DNA of 64,000 nt. Origin: Cerioporus squamosus. Lineage: Eukaryota > Basidiomycota > Agaricomycetes > Polyporales > Polyporaceae. Every line of letters begins with the position of its first letter. Position 1 is the stretch's first letter. Positions 56,358 to 64,000 of this stretch are shown here, in pieces. Where the stretch lies: contig JABYQS010000088.1 of assembly GCA_022592435.1 (NCBI GenBank), positions 98,329 to 162,328 of the forward strand, in the 5' to 3' direction. A model generated the notes under the pieces. That model did not search any database. It saw nothing but the letters and a program-made list of their open reading frames with translations, and was not told the DNA's origin. Made by a program: the position numbers and the translations under genes.

Positions 56358-56730
56358 TGTTGGCGCGCTGTCTGCGTCATGTTTTTCGTGTTTGTACTCT
56401 TATCTCGCCGTACAGCTACGCGTTCCCCGAGTCACCTCTTCCTCTCCCTCTTCGTCATTTCATTCCTAGCTTGCCACTTCGTCTATCTCCTTGGACGTTG
56501 GTCGACACTCGTAGCGTCGATCTCGTCTTGTAGCTCGACCTCGACCCCTCCTTCCTCCACCATGAAGTCATCCCGAGGCCGGAGGGCTTCGTACTTCTTG
56601 CTGACGATATTGTATTAGTACGAACGAACCCGCATGTATATTAGGACCACGAACGTACCGAATACGACAGATCTCCGCCTCGTCTTCGAGTTCACCGGCC
56701 TGAACCCCGAAAAGACTGGGCGTCACCACA
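56358..56730 (+). repeat. 3' LTR of the Gypsy element
   Basis: 373 bp; preceded by the polypurine tract. Confidence 0.92.
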
Positions 56731-57531
56731 GTGTCTGTGTGCCTCGTGGGTCGTGCAGCAGCCGCCGAGTGGCATCGGTGGCGTTCCATACAGTGCCGTA
56801 TCTTGCGAGCTGCCATCTGAACATCCGGAGTTGGTTGTTGGGCATCCTCGGGCTTCGGTGCACCGTGATGGACTCCAGGACGATGATGCGCCCGTAATAC
56901 GCGCGCAAGAACAACGTCTCTCTATGGTGACCCGTGCGCATGCGTTGTCTGGAGGAGAGAACGCGATGCAAGGCGTAGATGGGCCGCGGCGACGATGCGG
57001 CCAAGGGTCCCGGCCAGGCGGGCTTTCTGGGCCCCTCTGGACGAGATCGGTGTGGACGACGGCTGTGGGCGGAGGTTCAAATCCGTGTGCGATGTGGCGT
57101 TCGGCGTTTGGCGCTGGTTAACGTTGTTGGATCTTTCTTTTCAGGGTCCTGCAGAATCAGATCTCCGTGGCGGGCGCGCCTCGATATGCAGTAAGGCGAA
57201 AAAGGCACGCGCGTGGCCAGTTGGAACTTGGCGATGCGGGGCAAGTCGCGTGTTGCATAAGTGTGATTATCCACGGCGATGGACATTGGACACGAGGCTT
57301 GCATACACCGAACCGTTCAGTATACATAGCCACCAAGATGAGATGCACAGGACGGGGTGGGTGGTCAGAATGGAGCTGAAGGCCACGTCGCAGCAGCCGA
57401 GAGCATTGGGATAAACGCATCACCGGATACGCGCACTCCACGCGCTGGACTGGGGTGACACACGCGGGAGAGTCGGGAGAACAACATGGAGAACAAGACG
57501 AGTACGACGAAATCGGAGGGCGGGCTCGGGC
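56731..57531. other. Stretch between the Gypsy element and the second hAT-like element
   Basis: No recognised gene. The hAT-like element interrupts it: 57539 and 58185 were contiguous before insertion. Confidence 0.4.
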
Positions 57532-57539
57532 TCGCGGCC

Positions 57540-58176
57540 AGGACCCCCGACAATAGCGCCAACAGGCCTCATACACAATCCGGACAAAATCGCCGGCAGA
57601 CGGGGGCCTATGTCTAATAAAATCCGGACAAAATGGCTCAAAATCGGAGGAAGGTCCGATACGAGAATCCGGACATATGTGCCGGCAGGTCTCGGAGGCC
57701 CGATACAAGCTGGGCGTCAAGGGCTCCGGGGACTTACTCTAGCTTACCCTGATGAGCTACTCTTGCTTATCCTCCCCTTTCATCGGAGTAAGTAGCAGCT
57801 TCTAAGTCGACATTATACTGCCGGCCCGTCAGCAAGCACCACGACCCGTGAGAACGCTTTTTGTACGACCGGTTCTGCACCTCAAAATCAGCCACATGCG
57901 CACTGGGGACATGTCCAGGACTGCCCTAGCTTTCCGGGTCTGCACCATGGCCCATAGGGAGTCCAGAGAGACGTTCTGAGTGGTTTGGAGCCGAAAAACG
58001 CGATTTTAAGGCCCATATGAGGCCTGATAGAAAGTCCGGACAAATCGGCGGTCGAACGCCGGATGCCTGATAAAATCCGGACATTTGGGCCTCCAGAGAA
58101 GGCCCGATACTCCGGACAAAATGGGCAGATTTCAGCCGGTTTGTATGAGGCATTTAGCGCCATTGTCGGGGGTCCT
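57540..58176. mobile_element. 637-bp hAT-like non-autonomous DNA transposon
   Basis: Termini AGGACCCCCGACAAT inverted at both ends, with ~40-base inverted repeats reaching GCCTCATACA. A perfect 8-bp duplication TCGCGGCC flanks it (57532-57539 and 58177-58184). TCCGGACA recurs at least six times, mostly with AAAAT following, clustered near the two ends. No coding frame. It shares the first 15 terminal bases, apart from two C/T changes, with the element at 9951-10753, so the two belong to one family mobilised by one transposase. Confidence 0.9.
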
Positions 58177-58184
58177 TCGCGGCC

Positions 58185-58613
58185 TCGCCCTGGCGATGGG
58201 CCGCATTTGGATAGATTGGAATCTCTGCAACCCCGCATCCCCGTCCCCGACGCGGCCTGCCTCGCACAGAACATAGTGTCGCGAGAGTTCGCGGACGACT
58301 TCTGGTGGCGGCGGACACGGCAGCGCATCACACTCGTACCGGCGCGTCTGTGCAATGCCCCTCTCAGCTCTGCCGTGAGCACGGTGATCCATCAGGCGGG
58401 AGCAGATTTAGACTTTCGCGACATGACAGGCGAGTTGTTCCCCGGCCGTACATGTGGTAATGCGCACCGCGGCCTGTCGGAACTATAATGCGCACTCAGA
58501 ATGGATATACGACGTCGCGGCTAGCGTGCGGGAACTTGGCGAGTTAGTGCATCCAAGAAGAGGGGAGTCATGCATATTGTATGACTTCGGTGCCGTTGAA
58601 CGTGCGTTCGCGT
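58185..58613. other. Right flank of the hAT-like element, MutY 3' flank
   Basis: No feature recognised. Confidence 0.4.
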
Positions 58614-61312
58614 TCACTCGTCGTCTTCGTCATGGCCGTCGCCGTCGCCGTCGGCCACCTCACCCCTCTCGCCGTCTTCCCAGAGCGCACGTACTTGCCG
58701 CCATACCTTCACGACCCCCGTGCCGATGCTACCCCCATGAACACAGCAACAAATGAAAAAGAAGATAGGGAATCCAACATCAGCACATCCGGTGGTCACT
58801 ATCGGAGGTTTGGAGACGCAGAGGACGAGCGATACGTACTTGGCGTCGGCTACGGCGTCCATCGGCACCCACTGCGTCGTCTGGCCTGGCGGCGGGCTCG
58901 CCGGCGACGTGCCCTGGGCCTTTGCGGTTGAGGTACTTCGATCCTTCCGCGAGGATTTGCCTTTGACCGTCTTTGGTTTAGGTGCTCCGGGGGGCTCGAC
59001 AGCCAGGTCTGGGCTCTCGACGAGTGGAGGGGGGTTGTCGCTGGACTCCGCACCCCCTTCCAGCAGGACCCACTGGACCCGGTACGTCTTCCTGATATGA
59101 GAGAATATGTGCAGGACGTCACCGGCTGGTACTATCTTCACCACTCGCAGTCCACCGGCATCCCGGGTCTCCGGAGAAGGCTTAGCTGGACGACGTCGAG
59201 GGGAGTGGCTTGAGCCGTCCGATGGGGCGGCGGATCGGGAGGAACGTGCTGGTGGCGGAGAGACCAGAAGCACAGACAGCAGCGTGTCTGCTATCGCCAT
59301 TTGCGCGGTGGACGACGTGGTCACGGGTACGTTCTGGGCGGTGGGAAATTCGTGCAACCCCGCGAGCAGGCCTGTGAGGACGGAAGCATATCAGTGGCCG
59401 ATACGAGCGGAGGTAAGTAGGTACACAGGCCAGGCATTCCGACAGTACAGCAGGGTTCAAAGCCGCAGAAGGTCGGAAATGCAGAGGGGCGCACGCAAGT
59501 TGAAGCTAGAGACTGAGGCCCACGAACGCACTCCCCTCCTTCGCTAGATGATCAAATCTCCGTGATGATTGGAGCTTGGAGGATCCAACATCCATCATTC
59601 CTGCTCACTCACCTCCTTCTGGACGCCGTACGAGGAGGAACCAGCGCGCGCCTTGGGGACCCTGGCGCCATTCAATGACGTTCACTATATCCAGCTCTTC
59701 CCTGGCCTTCTTTTTCTCCACCTTCATGGGGTACGCCGCGACACCAGACCCGACCGGGAGCGGCTCACAGAGCGTGCAGAGCTCCTCGATGTCCGGCACA
59801 TGTGGTCTATGATCCCCGGTGCTTGACGTCGCATAATTCGCGCCCTAAAAACACAACACACACGACGGTGAGTCGGCGCAGCTCGTTTCTCAGCAGACCG
59901 ACAGATGCACGCGCGACAGACCTCGTCTTCTTTTCTCTGGGCCTCCTGCCGCTGGTACGCTGCGCACCACCGCTGCAGCGGACAGGCGCCGCAGGACGGC
60001 TCGCGTACCTTGCAGACGGTTGATCCAAGCTCTATCAGCGCTTGGTTGACATCACCCGGACGGTCGGCATCCTTGACGAAGGCGCCTGCGCCTGCCCACA
60101 GGACATCAAGAGTCTGCTTCGCCTTCGGCGGCGCGTGCAACGCCAGTACGCGGCTCAGCAGCCGGTGGACGTTCCATCGAGCTGTGAATGACGCGGGTCA
60201 GCCATCATGACAGGACACTGGACACAAGACCAACGCCGCGGACTCCAATGACTAGCGATCGGAGAAAACGGCTTCGGAGGATAGGAAGAAGCTGATGAGG
60301 GAGATGGGGATTGCCGCTCGAACATGAATCAAGACTCAGACCTGCATCTTGAAGCTGAGTGAGGACGACGGCCGGGAGAGAACAGGATCACGGAGGAGTG
60401 CGTTGTTCCTCACTTAGTGGTGTCCGAGTGTGTTCAAAAACTCACCACAGGGACGCGTTCGTTGTACGCGATGGAGCATATGGCCCCCGCACTGTACCGT
60501 CCGATGCCAGGTACCTTGTTTTCCATGTCTTGTGCGTTGTCGGGCAGCCGACCGCCAAATTCTTCGACAGCTTTCTTGGCACCGCTGAGCAAGCGGGCAG
60601 CGCGCGAGTAATACCCGAGACCTTTCCACAGTCCATTTACCGTGTCTATGTCGGATGCCGCCTGTGCATGCAGGACGTCAATCTGACGTGTGAGCCTGGT
60701 TGGATCATCCTACTCACGAGGTCTCGGATGGTCGGAAACCTGCACAACGATGAGCAACTACACGGTTCATGCGCCGGAGGAAGGTAGACACGGGCGGACC
60801 TTTCCATCCACTTATTGTAATACGGTATGACCGTGGCGACTTGGGTCTGCTGCAACATAACCTCAGACACCCACACCTGCAAGGCAAGGTCAACTGCGTG
60901 TCAGTACGACAAAGTGCGCGGTGGTTCGCACCTCGTATGCCCGCTGGGCCTTCTGCTCAGCGTCCCAAGCGTGGTCGAATGGTTTCCGCCATGGCATGCC
61001 ACGAAGTGCGTGGACGCGATCATACCAGTTGAGAAGAGCTTTCCGGAGGGGTTCTGGGCGGGAGATCACGTGAAGAGATACTGAGTGAGGGTTTGTTTGC
61101 ACGAGCTCTGACGGGAGGTCGGCCGCGTCCATATATTCCGCAGCGTCCGAGACATCGCGTCGTCTCTTCCCCTTCCCCGTCGTGTTGCTCTTTCTCTGTG
61201 GCTTCCAGTCATCGTCGTCGGTTTTGCTACGCTTACGCCCGGAGGGCGTATCCTCGTCGCTGCTGCCGTACTCTGCACTGAGGCTGCGTTTCCTGTTCTT
61301 GGTCCTGGCCAT
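58614..61312 (-). CDS. MUTYH: A/G-specific adenine DNA glycosylase (MutY), frame broken once
   Basis: Exons (minus): 61312-60932, 60876-60800, 60739-60718, 60661-60446, 60181-59922, 59844-59613, 59371-58840, 58728-58614. MutY removes adenine opposite 8-oxoguanine in nucleus and mitochondria. The catalytic Glu is in [10 protein letters not shown] (near residue 132), the helix-hairpin-helix is [11 protein letters not shown] (near 210), the 4Fe-4S ligands are C-x6-C-x2-C-x5-C in [17 protein letters not shown], and a NUDIX-like 8-oxoG-reading C-domain follows ([11 protein letters not shown]). The N-terminus is basic and acidic, nuclear-signal-like. The exons sum to 1835 nt, one short of phase: exon 5 opens CTCGATGGAACGTCC, where the family has the catalytic Asp in a DGNVHR-type motif, so one A of an AAA run seems missing. 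Assembly error or inactivation. Confidence 0.87.
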
Positions 61313-61685
61313 GGTCGACGAGAGGGGAGTTGGTGGCCAACCGCGACGCGCCGCGTCTGACGCGTGACGGTGGACGCGTCGCAACAGACGCCCGTTGTCC
61401 TGTCACGTGCTACGACCTCCCAATCGCTGTTAAATGCCCATAAAATGCACTGCTGCGTCTGGTCGATTCGTTTGAGCTGGAGGCGGTGATTCGTGGCTGA
61501 GACCTGGCTGGCCCGTCGTCGTCGCAGGTCGTTTCAGAGGATGATGAGATGATGTGGTGATGGGAAAGGCAGAGCAGGAGAGCACGTCCACTTTCCACGG
61601 GAGTACGCCACGTCGCCCTCAAGTCGGCGGGCGCGTCGTCGACTTTCTCAACTCGACCTCTTTCTTCTCTTCTCTTCAGCTCGCC
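61313..61685. promoter_or_regulatory. 373-bp divergent promoter of MUTYH and ERV29
   Basis: The two start codons face away from each other across 373 bases, so the promoters must overlap. CCAAT-like and CACGTG-like bases are present (CACGTGC near 61402), but no site is convincing. Confidence 0.4.
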
Positions 61686-62955
61686 ATGTCTGCCCGCATC
61701 AACATCGCCCGCCCAGCCTCTGGAGGCTACAGTCCCGACCCGCACGGCTTTGCCAACTCAAGACCATCTGCTGGCTACAGAGCCGCAAATCCCGACGACC
61801 CCGTGGAGAAGATCCGTGCATTCGCTAGCACCGTCGAGGACAATGTCGAAATCTACTCCCAGCCTCTCAAGCCCCACCTCCCCGCCATCGGACGTTTCTT
61901 GATTGTGGGGACGTTCTTGGAGGACTCGCTGCGCATCGTGACGCAATGGGGCGACCAGCTCTGGTACCTGCAGAGGTGAGTGCTAGCGTGGCACCATGTA
62001 TGCACCGCTACATGTCCTGGAATACAGACATCGTCACTTCCCATGGGGCATCTCCCACATCTTCCTGATCATCAACGTCATTGTGCGTATTGCTTGTCTT
62101 GTTGCCGATTGCTTCCGTCCTATAACGCATCAAACCTCCTCGCAGACTATGCTCATTGGGTCAGGCGCCGTCATTACGAGGAACACACTGAGTACGCGGT
62201 TGGCGGTCTGCTCGGTGTTGTCGTCATCCAGGCGTTTGGTTATGGCCTCATCTTCGACCTCAACTTCTTCCTCCGCAACCTCTCGGTCATTGGTGGTCTC
62301 CTGATGGTCTTCACCGACGCAATGTACACCCGCAAGAAGCTCTTCGCCGGTCTTCCGACACTGTCTGAGAACGACCGCAAGAAATAGTGAGTCTGTCACC
62401 AAAGTGCTGTTAGCTTCAGCCACGTGACTTTGCACTTCACAGCTTCCTGCTTGCTGGCCGTGTACTCCTCATCTTCCTCTTCGTCGGTTTCATCCTCCGC
62501 GGAACATGGAGCATTGCTCGTGTCTTCGTGTCAATCGTTGGACTCGCGGCGTGCACTATGGTTGCAGTCGGCTTCAAGGCCAAGTGGTCCGCAGCGTTCC
62601 TGATCGTCACGCTCAGCATCTTCAACGTCTTCATCAACAACTGGTGGAGTATCCACTCTGCGCACCCTCAGCGTGATTTCCTCAAGTGAGTATATGCTGT
62701 CGAATGTCCGTGATGCGGCCTGTGTATTGACAAGCTGCACAGATACGACTTCTTCCAGACGCTCTGTTCGTACTTCGACTCTAGTCTCCTTATGACATCA
62801 CTGACCTGGGCGGCGCCTTTTGCAGCGATCGTTGGTGGCCTCATCCTCCTCGTCAACATGGGCCCCGGTATGTCCGAGCTATCGCTGTGCCACACCGTCA
62901 GCTCACCCTTCTTGCAGGCGGTCTGTCAGTGGACGAGAAGAAGAAGACATACTAG
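61686..62955 (+). CDS. ERV29: Erv29/SURF4 cargo receptor of ER-derived vesicles
   Basis: Exons 61686-61975, 62028-62082, 62146-62386, 62443-62685, 62743-62765, 62826-62867 and 62918-62955. The product is about 310 residues with several membrane spans: FPWGISHIFLIINVI, AVGGLLGVVVIQAFGYGLIF, LNFFLRNLSVIGGLLMV and RVLLIFLFVGFILRG. The GYGLIFDLNFFLRNLSVIGG block is diagnostic of SURF4/Erv29, which packs soluble secretory cargo into COPII vesicles. The C-terminus KKKTY fits the KKxx dilysine signal for COPI retrieval to the ER. Exon 3 is one base short of phase: at 62181-62185 the frame changes between AVITR and HTEYAVGG. This looks like a lost base in a short run, not decay, since everything else is conserved. 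Confidence 0.9.
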
Positions 62956-64000
62956 ATGTCTTTGGCTCCAATTCAGCGCTTTGTGCTGGTATTTGGGACG
63001 CGCGTCTCCGCAACGAGACGCACACACCCTCCGAGGTGCTTGGGGACGGACCAGGTACGGAACGGTGGGGCAGCTGGTTTTCTTTGTATCTTCTATGCAA
63101 AATCGCTTTGGCGGGAACTGTTCCTCGAGTATTGTTAATTTAGTGATTCCCCAACTCCGCGCGCCGAGTCCGACAACATGCAATCATGCAGTGAAGATCA
63201 GGGTTACGATTTGCGCACATCCGCTGGTCGCAGTCGTACATGTCTATACAAGTAGAGACTCAAGTCGCCGAGATCTATCACTTGCGCACCTCGATCTGTG
63301 GAACGTCGGCTTGGTTATTATGTCATGTCATCGAGAGAATGTCGGGGTTTTGTTGAATGGTGGATGATACCCGCACGCCGACTTCTGAGGAGGGATCTCC
63401 GGGTACGAGTAACGAGTGCGAGTGCACGCATCTTACTACGTTTCGCTCCATCCCCTGCCTGTGACTGGTAGGTGCGTGAGGATGACCATGGGAGAAGGGG
63501 CCCGTTCCTTACTGCTCCGAACGTTCACAGACTGGTGGGAGTGGATAAAACCGTGGACCCTCGTGAGTCGCTCGTACGTACAAGCCGTGCCGGCACCCTC
63601 AGCGTCGCGCGTCGCACTGTATGTGCATCAGCGGCGAACAGGACGAGCGAAAACGCCACCAAATGTGCGCGCGAACAACCAGCCCTTCGTCTGCGATCTG
63701 GGTGAAATCACGGTGGGTGTAGCCTCGGACCTCGTGTATGCGCAACTCACGAGACGACGCCACTCATTCAGTGTTTGCGGAGGAGCTCGCAAGCTGCCCT
63801 GGCTGTGGCTGAGTTCGAGTCGGAAGGGGGCACGCGTGCCACACGGGTGGATGCCCTGGACACCTTGTCAGTGTGGTTTACGTACGAGTACATCCCCACC
63901 CTCTTGTGGTCCTACGTGTCTCCGCCCCCGAGCCCCGCCGGGATATCGTCCGGCGAGCAGGGCCAACTCGGGCCCACTACACCTCGGCGTGTTGACGACA
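62956..64000. other. Gene-free end of the window
   Basis: ERV29 3' flank and about 1 kb in which I recognise no gene, repeat or RNA. Confidence 0.4.

Larger units (their letters stand above)
50800..56730 (+). mobile_element. Ty3/Gypsy LTR retrotransposon, nearly full length
   Basis: 5.9-kb element with 5' LTR 50800-51175 and 3' LTR 56358-56730, both TGTTGG...CCACA. By eye they differ by about two transitions and three one-base indels, so the insertion is fairly young. Order gag, protease, reverse transcriptase, RNase H, integrase is that of Ty3/Gypsy. A polypurine tract (GAGAGGAGGGGATGG) precedes the 3' LTR. The expected 5-bp target duplication is absent (left flank AGGCG, right flank GTGTC). 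Frameshifts in pol and integrase make this copy inactive as sequenced. Confidence 0.92.

Overview
The window is a high-GC fungal nuclear genome segment from an Agaricomycete, most likely a wood-decay polypore (inference). Genes carry many short introns, usually 50-65 nt with GT..AG ends. Several protein families are typical of these fungi: DUF6534 membrane proteins, cytochrome P450s, a Urbs1/Sre-type iron GATA factor and an Opi1-like regulator. Exons were joined by hand and checked by reading phase and conserved motifs.

Layout. 1-4.2 kb: 3' part of MKT1 and a small zinc-finger gene. 4.2-17.2 kb: gene-poor, transposon-rich block with a 469-bp TA-flanked inverted-repeat element, an 803-bp hAT-like element with a perfect 8-bp target duplication, and a very young 1.5-kb Copia-type mini-retrotransposon that encodes only Gag. 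17.3-27.3 kb: minus-strand genes for a small membrane protein, a broken casein-kinase-like fragment, an ATP-dependent DNA ligase with a long C-terminal extension, and a 21-exon DUF6534 protein. 29.3-39.0 kb: Rsa4/Notchless (minus), a pirin (plus), an augmin HAUS6-like subunit (plus), ribosomal protein eL37 (minus) and an unrecognised 196-aa gene (plus). 40.2-46.7 kb: two transcription regulators, the iron-responsive GATA repressor and the Opi1-like factor. 47.7-50.4 kb: a small Cys-containing unknown gene and a decaying P450. 50.8-56.7 kb: an almost complete Ty3/Gypsy element. 57.5-58.2 kb: a second hAT-like element of the same terminal family as the first. 58.6-63.0 kb: divergent MutY glycosylase and Erv29/SURF4 genes; the last kilobase has nothing I recognise.

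How the genes relate. Housekeeping functions dominate: post-transcriptional control (Mkt1), 60S assembly and structure (Rsa4, eL37), DNA repair (ligase, MutY), spindle microtubule branching (HAUS6), ER export (Erv29), and iron and lipid control (GATA factor, Opi1). They are not an operon-like pathway. Divergent pairs share promoters: RSA4/pirin, eL37/unknown, MutY/ERV29.

Quality warning. Phase counting shows one-base losses in otherwise well-conserved exons of MKT1 (two), MutY and ERV29, and in the Gypsy pol frame. Most fit loss of one base from a short homopolymer, so assembly error is the first explanation. The premature TAG in the P450 is a substitution and is harder to explain that way.
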